A stretch of 29,247 bases of DNA from JANLSE01 sp038214135 (GCA_038214135.1 JBBQSD010000071.1:1-29247); one strand, 5' to 3'; counted from the first letter of the stretch, positions 1 through 8,147 are shown. Numbers and translations: made by a program. The notes: a model not told the origin generated them from the letters alone.

Positions 1-168
1 GGTCATCATCCGTTTGTCAAGGGTGATTTTGGGCGAATGTTCGGCCATTTCGCAGGTCGTTCTTCGCCCATGTGTGCGCATATTGGCGTCCATGGAGGCC
101 AGACAATCGGACATTCGCCTGCTATCGTGTATGGGCTACCATCTGCCGATGCTGAAATTGCCGCTTGA
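1..168 (+). pseudogene. C-terminal remnant of an unidentified protein entering from the left edge
   Basis: Frame 1 is open from the first base for 55 codons and stops with TGA at 166-168. The peptide (GHHPFVKGDFGRMFGHFAGR and onward, ending PSADAEIAA) reads like protein rather than noise. There is a faint resemblance to the thiamine-diphosphate E1 alpha dehydrogenase region (HRGH..., GR...G, IVG.GxP..A), but an E1 alpha would continue far beyond this stop and nothing downstream does. Together with the broken xdhC next to it, this suggests a truncated or decayed gene. The minus-strand ORF over the same bases is judged a shadow. The identity is a guess; the open frame is what is seen. Confidence 0.3.
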
Positions 169-301
169 CAACGCATCAGCATGCTTAACCTATGACAAAT
201 AGCCCCCACGCGATGCAAGATCATGGCCAGTTCATTGCACATACATCGTATTTGATTGATGTGCCGATGTGCTTGCTCTTTTGTTCTCTTGTTCACGAAC
301 T

Positions 302-1018
302 ATGTTCGATGATTTTTACACAAAGGCCGCCGAGCTAGATCGCCAGGGGTTGCCATTCGCCAACCGGCTGTGGTGGTTCGCGCCGAACGGCCAACCTCTG
401 GCAAACCCGGCGATAAGGCGATCATCACTGCCGATGGAACCCTGTATGGTTGGATTGGTGGCAACTGTGCGCAACCATCGGTGGTTCGTGAGGCATTGCG
501 AGCCATGCACGGCGGTTGGCCGGATTACAGCCCAATCGTTTGTGGTTGTTGCAACCCACGGCCAGTATGATGAACTGGCCATCGAACATATTTTGCAGGC
601 TGCTCCTGGCTATCTTGTCCTGGTGGCCAGCCGCACCCGTGCTGAGGCGATTCGTTCGCAATTATTGCAGCAAGGGAATGATCCAGAACAGTTGCGCGCC
701 ATGCGTGCCCCAGCAGGAATCGATATTGGTGCGCGGCGCGGCGACGAGATTGCACTCAGTATTATGGCCGAGATTGTGGCCTTCCGGCATGGGCGTGAGC
801 AAAACACAGCAATGCAACCGTCGCCGCGCCGCACCGAACACAAGCAACCTGAAATCGCTATCGATCCGGTGTGCGGCATGGAGGTCGCAATCACCGGAGC
901 GCAGCACCATTATCTGCTTGAAGATCCGAACTACTACTTCTGCTGCCCTGGCTGCCGAGGCTGGTTCATCAAAAACCCACAGCGCTTTTTATCTGCTGTA
1001 CACGATCCAACGAACTGA
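302..1018 (+). pseudogene. xdhC: Broken XdhC/CoxI-type molybdenum hydroxylase maturation factor with C-terminal YHS domain
   Basis: XdhC/CoxI proteins help mature molybdenum hydroxylases such as xanthine or CO dehydrogenase. The start MFDDFYTKAAELDRQGLPFA (ATG at 302) is the usual N-terminus. The family sequence then continues in another frame: from about 355-370 frame 1 carries VVRAERPTSGKPGDKAI and YGWIGGNCAQPSVVREALRA. At about 530 it returns to the first frame at FVVVATHGQYDELAIEHIL, LVASRTRAEAI and RAPAGIDIGARRGDEIALSI. Between RAMHGGWPDY and FVVVATHG an intact XdhC has roughly 100 residues, including the Rossmann GxGxxA region; these are absent. A linker and a YHS domain follow (DPVCGMEV, then YYFCCPGCRGWF with its cysteines), a known fusion for this family. 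Two frame changes and an internal deletion make it a pseudogene. No Mo-hydroxylase subunit genes are visible nearby. Confidence 0.75.
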
Positions 1019-1039
1019 TAATCAATATTCATTAGGCTG

Positions 1040-1045
1040 TATAAT
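1040..1045 (+). promoter_or_regulatory. -10 box 6 nt upstream of the MFS transporter ATG (possible leaderless transcript)
   Basis: A perfect TATAAT preceded by TG lies at 1040-1045 and the ATG begins at 1052. Transcription usually starts about 7 nt after the -10 box, so the mRNA would begin at or next to the ATG. No Shine-Dalgarno sequence is present in the gap. No good -35 box is seen. Confidence 0.45.
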
Positions 1046-1051
1046 CAGCGC

Positions 1052-2392
1052 ATGCCCGATACAGCCAGCGCACCACACACACACGATCCCGCCACTACGT
1101 CCCAGCCCACGACGCAGTCACCGGCTGTTGTTCGGCGCAACTACTGGCTTGGCGTGGCCAACGGCGTACTCTTCGCAATCGGCGAATCTCTCAGCAGCCC
1201 TGGGTTGGTATTGGCGCTGCTCGTACGCCAGCTTGGTGGTTCGCTGGCGATAGTTGGCCTGTTGCCTGCATTGCAGAGCGGTGGCTACTTACTGCCACAG
1301 TTGCTTGTCAGCGGCAGTATCCAGGCGATGCCATATAAGCTCTGGCTCTATCGGCGTGCAGCGTTTGTGCGTGTAACTGTGTTCATTGGTCTGCTGATCG
1401 TGGTCTTCAACGCGGCCAGCCTACCACCGCAGATCAGCCTTGGCCTGATCGTGCTGAGCTACGGTCTGTTCAACCTTGCCGGTGGAACGAGCACGCTGGC
1501 CTTTCAGGATGTGGTTGCCAAGATCATCCCGCCACGGCGGCGCGGGAGCTTCTTTGGCCTGCGTCAGTTCGCTGGTGGCCTGCTCGCCTTCGTGATCGTC
1601 GGCCCCTTGGTTGGCTGGCTGCTCGGTGCTGCGAGTCCAGTCGGGTTCCCGGCCAACTTTGGTCTGCTGTGTCTGCTGGGTATCATCTTCATGGCCAGCG
1701 GCCTGTTGTCATTCGCATTGGTCAATGAGCCACCCCAGACCCGCCCTGGCCCGCGCATGCGTGTGATCGATGGGCTGCGGCGTGCGCCAGCAATCCTGCG
1801 TGGCAACAGCAACTATCGCTGGTTCATCATCGCACGAATGCTGACCCGCGCTGGCCAGATCGCCGAGCCATTCTATATCATCTATGCCAGCGAGGCGCTC
1901 GGTCTGCCGACCAGTGTTGCCGGACTCTACCTCGCAGTACGAATCATCGCCGGTGCGCTCTCGAATCTGCTATGGAGCCGCCTGAGCGACCGCAGCGGCA
2001 ACCGGATGCTGGTGCTTGTAAGCGCTGCGCTGGCAATCGTGCCACCATTCCTGGTGCTGGCTGGCCCAGCACTTGTGCGAGCGCTTGCACTTGGCAGCGA
2101 TGGCATGCTCTGGGCGCTCGGCCTGGTGTTTCTGGCTGCCGGGGCAGCCAATGATGGCAGTATGCTGGCGGGCAACACCTATCTTCTCGAAGTCGTGCCC
2201 GAAGACGAGCGACCATCCTATATGGGCTTGGCCAACACCACACTCGGCCTGGTCACATTTCTGCCGGTGCTTGGTGGGCTGCTGGTGGCGTGGCTGGGCT
2301 ACAATGGTACCTTTGTGATCGCGCTGGCCTTCGCCCTGCTTGGGGCGCTGGCCTCACTACGGCTTACCGAAGTGCGGATATTAACGAATTGA
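1052..2392 (+). CDS. Major facilitator superfamily transporter, 12 TM
   Basis: The 446-residue protein has a polar N-terminal tail of about 28 residues followed by a dozen hydrophobic segments split by a central basic loop (EPPQTRPGPRMRVIDGLRRAP), the standard MFS 6+6 layout. Recognisable loop motifs include PPRRRGSFFGLRQFAGG after TM4 and WSRLSDRSGNR between TM8 and TM9, the second-half counterpart of motif A. It would act in the cytoplasmic membrane as a secondary transporter; the substrate cannot be read from sequence. The dehydrogenase gene begins 9 bp after its stop, so the two are probably one operon, and the transporter may move a hydroxyacid or its precursor (inference). The start is supported by the -10 box ending 6 nt upstream. 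Confidence 0.85.
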   Translation: MPDTASAPHTHDPATTSQPTTQSPAVVRRNYWLGVANGVLFAIGESLSSPGLVLALLVRQLGGSLAIVGLLPALQSGGYLLPQLLVSGSIQAMPYKLWLYRRAAFVRVTVFIGLLIVVFNAASLPPQISLGLIVLSYGLFNLAGGTSTLAFQDVVAKIIPPRRRGSFFGLRQFAGGLLAFVIVGPLVGWLLGAASPVGFPANFGLLCLLGIIFMASGLLSFALVNEPPQTRPGPRMRVIDGLRRAPAILRGNSNYRWFIIARMLTRAGQIAEPFYIIYASEALGLPTSVAGLYLAVRIIAGALSNLLWSRLSDRSGNRMLVLVSAALAIVPPFLVLAGPALVRALALGSDGMLWALGLVFLAAGAANDGSMLAGNTYLLEVVPEDERPSYMGLANTTLGLVTFLPVLGGLLVAWLGYNGTFVIALAFALLGALASLRLTEVRILTN

Positions 2393-2401
2393 GGTTCGAC
2401 C

Positions 2402-3424
2402 ATGCCGATCTTTGCTTCTGAAACGCTCGTCCACACCGCACAATTGATCCTGAGCGCAGCCGGTACCCCGCCCGATCTGGCCGAGATCGTGGCTGATTCA
2501 CTGGTTGAAGCCAATCTGGTTGGCCACGATTCCCATGGCGTTATTCGCCTGGAAAGTTATGTCGCGCTGGTTCGGGCTGGGCAGGTGCAGCCAGCCGCAC
2601 AGCCAACAATTGTCCAGCAGAGTGGTGCTACGGCTCGGGTGGATGCTGCATCAGGGTGGGGCCAACCGGCAGCGCGATTGGCCACGCAATTGGTGAGCCG
2701 CCTCGCAATTGAGCATGGCGTTGGGGCAGTGACAATCAGCAATTGTAATCATATTGGGCGGCTTGGCGAGTATGTTGCCTCGATTGCCGCACAAGGGCTG
2801 ATCGGTCTGGCCATGTGTAATGCTGGGCCAGCAGTAGCGCCATATGGCGGTGCGCGCCGGACGCTTGGCACCAACCCGTTTGCCTGTGCCGTGCCGAGTG
2901 GCCCGGACCGCGACCCGATCCTGGTTGATTTTGCGACATCTGGTGTTGCGGAGGGGAAGCTGCGAATGGCCCGCGCCAAGGGCGAAATGATCGCGCCAGG
3001 CTTGCTGCTCAACAGTGCTGGCCAGGCATCAACCGATCCAGCGGATTTCTATGCTGGTGGGGTACTGCTGCCATTTGGCGGCCATAAGGGCTATGGCCTG
3101 AGTGTGATGATCGAACTGCTTGGCGGTGCGCTCTCCGGCAAAGCACCAGCCCCATTGCCCGAATATGATGGTGGCAATGGCACGCTTTTCCTGGCGCTTA
3201 GTATCGGGCCATTTATTTCAGTCGAACAGTTCATCGACCAGACCCGCCGCTTTGAGGATCTTCTCAAAGAGACACCGCCAGCCGCAGGTTCCAGCGAAGT
3301 GATGCTGCCTGGTGAACCAGAAATGCGTGAGCGCCGACGGCGCATCCGCGATGGTATCCCAGTTCCCGATCAGGTTTGGGTTGGCATTCAATCGCTGGCC
3401 GATGAACTACAGATCCAGATCTAA
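2402..3424 (+). CDS. Ldh2-family malate/L-lactate/ureidoglycolate-type dehydrogenase
   Basis: This 340-residue protein belongs to the Ldh_2 (YlbC/AllD/ComC) family of NAD(P)-dependent 2-hydroxyacid dehydrogenases, which are unrelated to the Rossmann-fold LDH/MDH. Visible family signatures are GHDSHGVIRLESY near residue 40, SNCNHIGRLGEY near 115, the AP-GG...LGTNPFACAVPSG nucleotide-binding stretch near 147-168, VDFATS near 175, and PFGGHKGYGLSVMIELL near 225. The length matches the family. Plausible reactions are malate, lactate, ureidoglycolate or sulfolactate oxidation; sequence alone does not decide. It follows the MFS gene by 9 bp with GAGG upstream of the ATG. It converges with rnj on the opposite strand across a palindromic terminator-like element. 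Confidence 0.85.
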   Translation: MPIFASETLVHTAQLILSAAGTPPDLAEIVADSLVEANLVGHDSHGVIRLESYVALVRAGQVQPAAQPTIVQQSGATARVDAASGWGQPAARLATQLVSRLAIEHGVGAVTISNCNHIGRLGEYVASIAAQGLIGLAMCNAGPAVAPYGGARRTLGTNPFACAVPSGPDRDPILVDFATSGVAEGKLRMARAKGEMIAPGLLLNSAGQASTDPADFYAGGVLLPFGGHKGYGLSVMIELLGGALSGKAPAPLPEYDGGNGTLFLALSIGPFISVEQFIDQTRRFEDLLKETPPAAGSSEVMLPGEPEMRERRRRIRDGIPVPDQVWVGIQSLADELQIQI

Positions 3425-3483
3425 CAACACCCATTGGATGTAACATATGTTTCGCAATCGTGCGTCCTGATGCCGATAAAGAC

Positions 3484-3511
3484 GTAGGGACGGTTCGTGA
3501 ACCGCCCCTAC
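3484..3511. terminator. 28-bp palindrome between converging genes, bidirectional terminator-like repeat
   Basis: The arms GTAGGGACGGTTC (3484-3496) and GAACCGCCCCTAC (3499-3511) pair with a single mismatch around a 2-nt loop. It lies between the dehydrogenase stop at 3424 and the rnj stop at 3525, where a bidirectional terminator is expected. There is no T-run. The GTAGGG...GGTTC/GAACC core resembles the palindromes at 16882-16952, so it may be a member of a dispersed repeat family doing terminator duty. Confidence 0.55.
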
Positions 3512-3524
3512 ACACCCTATGCTT

Positions 3525-5201
3525 CTAAACCTCCATAACCACCGGCAGAACCATTGGCCGCCGTTTTGTCTGGCTATACAGATGTTCGCTGACCACATCC
3601 TTGATTTTGTGGTTCACGAAGCCTGCGTCTAGTTCTGTTGCACCATCGCCGTTACGGCTGTTCAGGGCATTGCGAACGGCATTCTTGGTCGAATCGATCA
3701 GGCCATCCGACTCACGCATATACACAAACCCGCGCGAGACGACATCTGGCCCACCGACGAGTTCGCCAGTTGTTCGATCAATACTGACGACGACCATCAA
3801 GATGCCATCACGGGCCAATAGTTGCCGATCACGAACCACAACATTGCCAATATCGCCGACACTCGTGCCATCGACATACACATACCCGACTGGCGTTTTC
3901 CCTGCGACTTTGCCATAGCCCTTGCTAAATTCTAGGATTGTTCCATTCTCTGGCAATATGATATTATCGGGCTTCATGACTTCGCCTATTCCAAGCGCTA
4001 GTTTGCGATACAACACCATGTGGCGGAAATCGCCATGGAACGGGACAACAAACTCTGGGCGTAACAATACCAATGCCATCTTGAGTTCTTCTTGTGCTGC
4101 GTGTCCAGAAACATGGACATGGGCTTCGGCACCATACACAACATCGGCTCCCAGGCGAAAGAGATTGTTGATCACGCGCCCAACTGAAACCTCATTGCCA
4201 GGGATAGGGCTGGCCGAAACCACAACAGTATCGCCATCCTTGATCTTGAGGTGTGGGTAATCGCGGTTGGCCATACGCGCCAGTGCTGCCATTGGTTCGC
4301 CCTGGCTGCCAGTACAGACCACAGCGATCTGATCGTCTGTATAGGCCGCAGCCTCGTGGGGCCGAATGAGTGTGCCTGGCTGGGCACGCAGGTAGCCAAG
4401 ATCGAGGGCGATCCGGCCATTATTTTCCATGCTGCGGCCAGCCAACATCACCTTACGATTATAGGCTTCCGCTGAATCAATCACTTGCTGCACACGTGAA
4501 ATGTTCGATGCAAAAGTTGCGACAATAATGCGGCCTGGTGCCGTCGCAAAGATATTATCGAATGCCTCACCAACCGTCTGCTCGCTTGGGGTATAGCCAC
4601 GATACTCGACACGCACGCAATCGGTGATCAACACGACTGGTTGGCGCTGGCCGAGTTCGGCAATCTTTGCCAGATCCGTTGGTTTGCCATCGACGGGTGT
4701 ATGATCAAACTTCCAGTCCGTCAGGTAGATAACCAGGCCATATGGTGTTGTAATCGCCAGCCCAACGGTATCTGGGATCGAGTGGGCAACCCGAAAGGGC
4801 TCAATCTTAAACGAGCCAACATTAAACGGCACACCGGCCTCGAAGCGCACCAGGTTGGTTTTATCGAGGAGGCGGTGTTCTTTGAGTTTCCCCGTAACAA
4901 TCCCTAACGTCAGCGGGGTACCATAGACAGGTGGGAACCCAAGATCTGCCAACAGGTATGGAACGGCACCGATATGATCTTCGTGGCCGTGGGTCAGCAG
5001 AATGCCTTTTATTTTTTCCTTTTGCTCGCGCACATAGGAAATATCGGGCAACACCAAATCAACACCGAGCATCTCGGCTTCGGGGAACATGACGCCGCAA
5101 TCGAGAAGCAGGATTTCATCTCCACACTCGAGTACCCACATGTTGCGCCCAACCTCACCGGCCCCGCCGAGAGGAATAACGCGTATTCTGTTCTTAGCCA
5201 T
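3525..5201 (-). CDS. rnj: Ribonuclease J
   Basis: RNase J is a metallo-beta-lactamase/beta-CASP ribonuclease with 5'-3' exo- and endonuclease activity in mRNA decay and rRNA maturation. The 558-residue length is standard. Zinc-binding motif HGHEDH is at residues 71-76, H140 sits in FRVAHSIPD, and D162 in YLTDWKFDHTP. The beta-CASP region shows GYTPSEQTV, then GRSMENN, CTGSQGEPMAAL, and ISPIPGNE-like ASPIPGNEVSV. The C-terminal metal and binding motif is HVSGHAAQEELK, with PFHGDFRHM after it. One oddity is ITDCVRVEYRGYTPSE, where most RNase J have SDSTNxExxGxTxSE. It is the last gene of the minus-strand run, 145 bp after the preceding gene, so it may also have its own promoter; none is clear. 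The start at 5201 (MAKNRIRVIPLGG) fits the family. Confidence 0.95.
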   Translation of the reverse strand: MAKNRIRVIPLGGAGEVGRNMWVLECGDEILLLDCGVMFPEAEMLGVDLVLPDISYVREQKEKIKGILLTHGHEDHIGAVPYLLADLGFPPVYGTPLTLGIVTGKLKEHRLLDKTNLVRFEAGVPFNVGSFKIEPFRVAHSIPDTVGLAITTPYGLVIYLTDWKFDHTPVDGKPTDLAKIAELGQRQPVVLITDCVRVEYRGYTPSEQTVGEAFDNIFATAPGRIIVATFASNISRVQQVIDSAEAYNRKVMLAGRSMENNGRIALDLGYLRAQPGTLIRPHEAAAYTDDQIAVVCTGSQGEPMAALARMANRDYPHLKIKDGDTVVVSASPIPGNEVSVGRVINNLFRLGADVVYGAEAHVHVSGHAAQEELKMALVLLRPEFVVPFHGDFRHMVLYRKLALGIGEVMKPDNIILPENGTILEFSKGYGKVAGKTPVGYVYVDGTSVGDIGNVVVRDRQLLARDGILMVVVSIDRTTGELVGGPDVVSRGFVYMRESDGLIDSTKNAVRNALNSRNGDGATELDAGFVNHKIKDVVSEHLYSQTKRRPMVLPVVMEV

Positions 5202-5346
5202 ACAATACTGTGAAGTAGGAAGCCGGTCAGTATGACATCAGGCCCGTACTTCGCTCCTTTCTGTGAACGGCGGGATCAGCCCGTCCGTGCGGCACAACAT
5301 ACGTATATACGCGGGCCACCACAGCGGGCAACCCGTCTCGACCGTC

Positions 5347-5892
5347 TCAAACTCGGCTTTCCGCCGATGCAGATGGGGCAGGTGCTGACTCAAGGAGCGG
5401 AGCTTGCCGATGGATCTCGGCAATCAGTGCATCGCGCTCCGCAAGGCCAGCATAGATCGGAAGTTTGGTTCGCCCATAGGCCTGGGCATGCAGGAAACGC
5501 AGCAGCGGGTTACGAATGCTACTCGTATAATCGGCGTTGAACAGCAATTCGTGCATTGGTTCATCGGTGTCGTCATCGACAGCCCGCAACCTGGCGATAC
5601 CGGCCCATGGGTAGATCAGATCAATGCCAAGTGCCGTAAATCGTAGGCCATCATCGGCTGGCGTATAGGCAGCCGACCATTCTTCGAGCAAATTCCACAC
5701 AACCAGTGGCGTTGCGATGATCAAGACGATCATCAACAGCGCTGGAATAATCTGGCCAATTGTCGGGCTTGGAGCATCCGTCGCGAGCGTGCTACGAAGC
5801 GTCCAGATCGCAAAGGCCCAGATGATCAAGGCCCCGATCAGCAGCACGATTGTCGTACGGCGGCCTGACGGCGAAAGGCGATAGGTCGTCAT
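5347..5892 (-). CDS. Two-TM membrane protein with cytoplasmic PH-like domain
   Basis: I do not recognise a named family. The 181-residue protein has two strong membrane segments (TIVLLIGALIIWAFAIW at about 13-30 and IGQIIPALLMIVLIIATPLVVW at about 45-66). The soluble domain after them has GLRFTALGIDLIYPWAGIARLRAV, the pattern of bacterial PH-like (YdbT/DUF304-type) domains in which a residue pair such as PW-I sets the fold. The C-terminus is short and Ala/Pro-rich. It starts 36 bp after the uracil-DNA glycosylase stop, so the genes are probably co-transcribed. TATAGA lies 4 nt before the ATG on the minus strand, which could be a weak -10. The function is unknown; the PH-like reading is inference from local pattern only. 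Confidence 0.7.
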   Translation of the reverse strand: MTTYRLSPSGRRTTIVLLIGALIIWAFAIWTLRSTLATDAPSPTIGQIIPALLMIVLIIATPLVVWNLLEEWSAAYTPADDGLRFTALGIDLIYPWAGIARLRAVDDDTDEPMHELLFNADYTSSIRNPLLRFLHAQAYGRTKLPIYAGLAERDALIAEIHRQAPLLESAPAPSASAESRV

Positions 5893-5928
5893 TATCTCTA
5901 TATCATCAATGGCGCATAGCGCAATCGT

Positions 5929-6558
5929 TCAGAACAGCGTCAATTGCTGAATGTCCGGCTCATCTGGCAGCGGTGGTTCTTCCATCTTGACCAAACGCCG
6001 CTGAGCCTCCGCCAGGATTTCTGGTAACTTCCGAAAATCAGTCTCGATCAGTGGCCGGTTCTGCGGCTGATGGAGGGCTGCAGCTGGATGCAGCATCGGG
6101 ACAATCAAGCGTTCATCGATCCAGCGTGCTTGACCATGAATACGCATGATCTTTTCACCAGGAAACCAGCGCGCCATTGAATAGCGCCCCAGGGTGACAA
6201 TAACTGGTGGATTGATCACCGCGATCTGCCGATCCAGGAAGACCGAACAGGCAAGCATCTCATCCGGTTCTGGATCGCGATTGTTTGGCGGGCGATGCTT
6301 CACAACATTTGCAATGAACACATCGGCACGCCGTAGCCCTGCAAGGCCGAGTAATTCTTCGAGAAATTGGCCAGCCGCGCCAACGAATGGACGCCCTTGG
6401 CGATCCTCGTTGAACCCAGGTGCTTCGCCAATAAACATGATCTTGGCATCTGGCGGGCCTTCGCCAGGTACCCCTTTTGTTGCGCCCTGATGGAGTTTAC
6501 AGAGTGTACACGCGTTCACTTCAGTGGCGATCTGCGCCAACTCATTCGCTGCGCTCAC
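5929..6558 (-). CDS. Family 4 (UDGa-type) uracil-DNA glycosylase, Fe-S
   Basis: This enzyme excises uracil from DNA to start base-excision repair of deaminated cytosine. The 209-residue length fits the thermophile-type family 4 enzymes. Motif A is GEAPGFNEDRQGRPFVG near residues 44-60 and motif B is HPAAALHQP near the C-terminal third. Family 4 holds a 4Fe-4S cluster with four cysteines. Here C17 and C20 (CTLCKL) and C104 (MLACSVF) are present, but the third position, normally Cys in the NxVKCRPP motif, is His (NVVKHRPP, H88). Either the cluster has one His ligand or it is altered. The gene lies between the Pro-tailed membrane protein (stop 46 bp upstream) and the PH-like protein. An extended -10 box immediately upstream suggests extra transcription from within the operon. 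Confidence 0.9.
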   Translation of the reverse strand: MSAANELAQIATEVNACTLCKLHQGATKGVPGEGPPDAKIMFIGEAPGFNEDRQGRPFVGAAGQFLEELLGLAGLRRADVFIANVVKHRPPNNRDPEPDEMLACSVFLDRQIAVINPPVIVTLGRYSMARWFPGEKIMRIHGQARWIDERLIVPMLHPAAALHQPQNRPLIETDFRKLPEILAEAQRRLVKMEEPPLPDEPDIQQLTLF

Positions 6559-6602
6559 TCACAAACCTTTCCAGCATAGCCAGACAATATTCTCCATGCA
6601 CT

Positions 6603-6611
6603 ATTATACCA
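6603..6611 (-). promoter_or_regulatory. Extended -10 promoter element for the uracil-DNA glycosylase gene
   Basis: On the minus strand this reads TGGTATAAT, a full extended -10 (TGnTATAAT), 45 nt upstream of the ATG at 6558 and overlapping the stop of the preceding gene. No clear -35 box is present, as is normal for extended -10 promoters. It would allow the glycosylase and RNase J to be expressed independently of the methyltransferase. Confidence 0.45.
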
Positions 6612-7038
6612 TCTTTTCCTGCGAATGTTCGGCTGCTGGCTCTGGCATGAGTTGTTCCTGTGGCGGGGCGTGTGGGTTCGCGTTTGGTGATGGGGCTGGC
6701 TCAGGTGCCGATGGATGTTCAGGGGCTGTTGGTACCAGCACAACTGGTGGTGGCGGGGCTTGTTCACTTATGGGTGGCGGTTCAGCATCCCAGGCCATAC
6801 GTGGGGAATGCAGTAGTGTGGCATCATCGGCAGTATGATCAATTGCCTTCTTCTGATTAGCACGGGCGGCACGATGGCGTTCGAGCACCATTTGCACTCC
6901 ACCAAGCACAATCGCGCCAATGCAGATCAGGATGATTTGCCAGAATATTGGTGCATCTGCAAAAAGCCAGCGTGCGCCAAGTACAAAGCAGCTGATTCCG
7001 AGGCCAATGATCAGGCCATCGACTAAGTTCGTTCGCAT
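6604..7038 (-). CDS. Small two-TM membrane protein with long Pro-rich tail
   Basis: I do not recognise this 144-residue protein. Two membrane segments are visible at about 8-28 (LIIGLGISCFVLGARWLFA) and 33-53 (WQIILICIGAIVLGGVQMVL). A short basic stretch follows (ERHRAARANQKK), which predicts that the tail stays in the cytoplasm. The last 60 residues are dominated by Pro, Ala and Glu (PPPISEQAPPPP and onward), a low-complexity, probably unstructured tail. It begins 3 bp after the methyltransferase stop (7042), tight enough for translational coupling. No catalytic motif is present. Confidence 0.65.
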   Translation of the reverse strand: MRTNLVDGLIIGLGISCFVLGARWLFADAPIFWQIILICIGAIVLGGVQMVLERHRAARANQKKAIDHTADDATLLHSPRMAWDAEPPPISEQAPPPPVVLVPTAPEHPSAPEPAPSPNANPHAPPQEQLMPEPAAEHSQEKMV

Positions 7039-7041
7039 CGC

Positions 7042-7887
7042 TTACTGGTGCTCCCACCAGATGACTGCCGCCTGTTCTGCGAGGCCACGCGGGCGCAGGC
7101 TGCCATCATCACGATGTTCAAATTGCTCACGGATCAGCGCACGAATACGCTGATCGCGCTGCGGTTCTGGTGCAACTCGTAGACGCGAGCGCACATCGGC
7201 TATGGCTTCCTCTTCCGATGGGAAGCTCATGCGTCCATCCACTGGTATCAGGCTCAGGTTGGCTGGAATGCCAAGTTGAAAGAGTGCTGCAAGGCATTCT
7301 AAAGCACCAGGCAGTGGCAGCCGGGAAGTCCCATGGATCGCCTGCCAGAATGGAGCGATATACATTGCTGGATGTAGAAATGCCATCAGCAGGTAGCACC
7401 CACGGCGGGCGGATGTGTGCATGTGTTGCAGAAATGGGCCGATCTCGCGTACGCCATATAGAACGTGGGCTGCAATGATAATGTCACACGCTGGTGCCTC
7501 CGGCGTTGGCCAACTCGATGCAATAATATGGGTGTTGGCCGTGCAGCGCTGTTCGAGGTGGCGGCGCATCGCCGCAGATGGTTCGAGCGCAAACATATCG
7601 GCAACATGCTGGCTGAGTAATGGTTCGTAACGCCCAGTTCCCGCACCGATATCAAGCAGCCGATCGGTGGGGCGCAGGCGCGGCAGAAGAAAGCGCATAA
7701 AGCCATCGGGTTGGGGCGAGCTTGCCGCAGCGGCTGCAAAGCGTTCCGCCTGGCCCTCCCAGAAATCGGGAGCAACACGGAAATCGGGATCGGTTGCAGC
7801 ATCACCCTGAGCGCGTTCATCATCGTACATGCGAAGCCATTGATTCAGCCAATGATAACCACCAGCGCTATGGCTTTGTATAGACAT
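7042..7887 (-). CDS. Class I SAM-dependent methyltransferase
   Basis: The SAM-binding motif I is LLDIGAGTGRYEPL (D79 with the chosen start), followed by an acidic strand end in MFALEPSAAM and a motif IV-like region CDIIIAAHVLYGV. This is the Methyltransf_11/25 type of Rossmann fold; the substrate is unknown. I start it at 7887 (MSIQSHSAGG, 281 residues) and not at 7989, because a good promoter lies at 7941-7969 and would fall inside the longer version, whose extra 34 residues look non-coding. A purine-rich AAAAGAAA stands a few nt before the ATG as a weak ribosome-binding site. It heads the minus-strand run leading to rnj. Confidence 0.8.
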   Translation of the reverse strand: MSIQSHSAGGYHWLNQWLRMYDDERAQGDAATDPDFRVAPDFWEGQAERFAAAAASSPQPDGFMRFLLPRLRPTDRLLDIGAGTGRYEPLLSQHVADMFALEPSAAMRRHLEQRCTANTHIIASSWPTPEAPACDIIIAAHVLYGVREIGPFLQHMHTSARRGCYLLMAFLHPAMYIAPFWQAIHGTSRLPLPGALECLAALFQLGIPANLSLIPVDGRMSFPSEEEAIADVRSRLRVAPEPQRDQRIRALIREQFEHRDDGSLRPRGLAEQAAVIWWEHQ

Positions 7888-7940
7888 GTGCGTTTCTTTT
7901 CTGTGCCAGCCACGAGAGACTCGGTTTGTATGCAAGCTGT

Positions 7941-7969
7941 ATCCTAGCAGGAAATGAAGGCGTGTGCAA
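7941..7969 (-). promoter_or_regulatory. Sigma-70-like promoter of the minus-strand operon
   Basis: On the minus strand the -35 is TTGCAC (7964-7969), the spacer is 17 bp, and the -10 is TAGGAT (7941-7946) preceded by TGC, so it is also an extended -10. Start of transcription would be near 7934, giving a leader of about 47 nt to the ATG at 7887. It is the main reason for choosing the shorter methyltransferase. Confidence 0.5.
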
Positions 7970-8018
7970 TAAAATATAAAGATATTCACAGGGCTTACGC
8001 AAGACCTATGGGGCTGTT

Positions 8019-8054
8019 CCCCTACGAAGGGATGTTGTACATGCCATGTAGGGG
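8019..8054. repeat. Hairpin with CCCCTAC/GTAGGGG arms between divergent genes
   Basis: CCCCTAC at 8019-8025 and GTAGGGG at 8048-8054 are perfect inverted arms. Inside, ATGT and ACAT (around TGT) can pair as a second stem. The outer arms share GTAGGG with the palindrome at 3484-3511, so this may be a degenerate member of the same family. It lies between the promoters of the two divergent methyltransferase genes. Confidence 0.4.
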
Positions 8055-8067
8055 TATCCTGGTGCCA

Positions 8068-8076
8068 TGTTATAAT
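8068..8076 (+). promoter_or_regulatory. Extended -10 promoter for the 8148 methyltransferase
   Basis: TGTTATAAT is a perfect TGnTATAAT. The predicted start near 8083 leaves a leader of about 65 nt before the ATG at 8148. No convincing -35 box is seen. Confidence 0.5.
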
Positions 8077-8147
8077 GCCGACTCGCGCCGATTAAGAGTT
8101 TTCTATGCTGAATGAACGTATGATCGGGCACATAATGGCAGAAGAAC

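Noticed and set aside
165..200. TTGACA at 165 as a promoter for xdhC
   Set aside because: The only -10-like sequence (TATGAC) lies 20 bp away, too far, and more than 100 bp remain to the ATG.
516..1253. 245-codon plus-strand ORF
   Set aside because: It overlaps both the xdhC remnant and the MFS N-terminus in a different frame and reads like noise.
7888..7989. N-terminal extension of the minus-strand methyltransferase
   Set aside because: It contains the -10/-35 promoter and has no family similarity.
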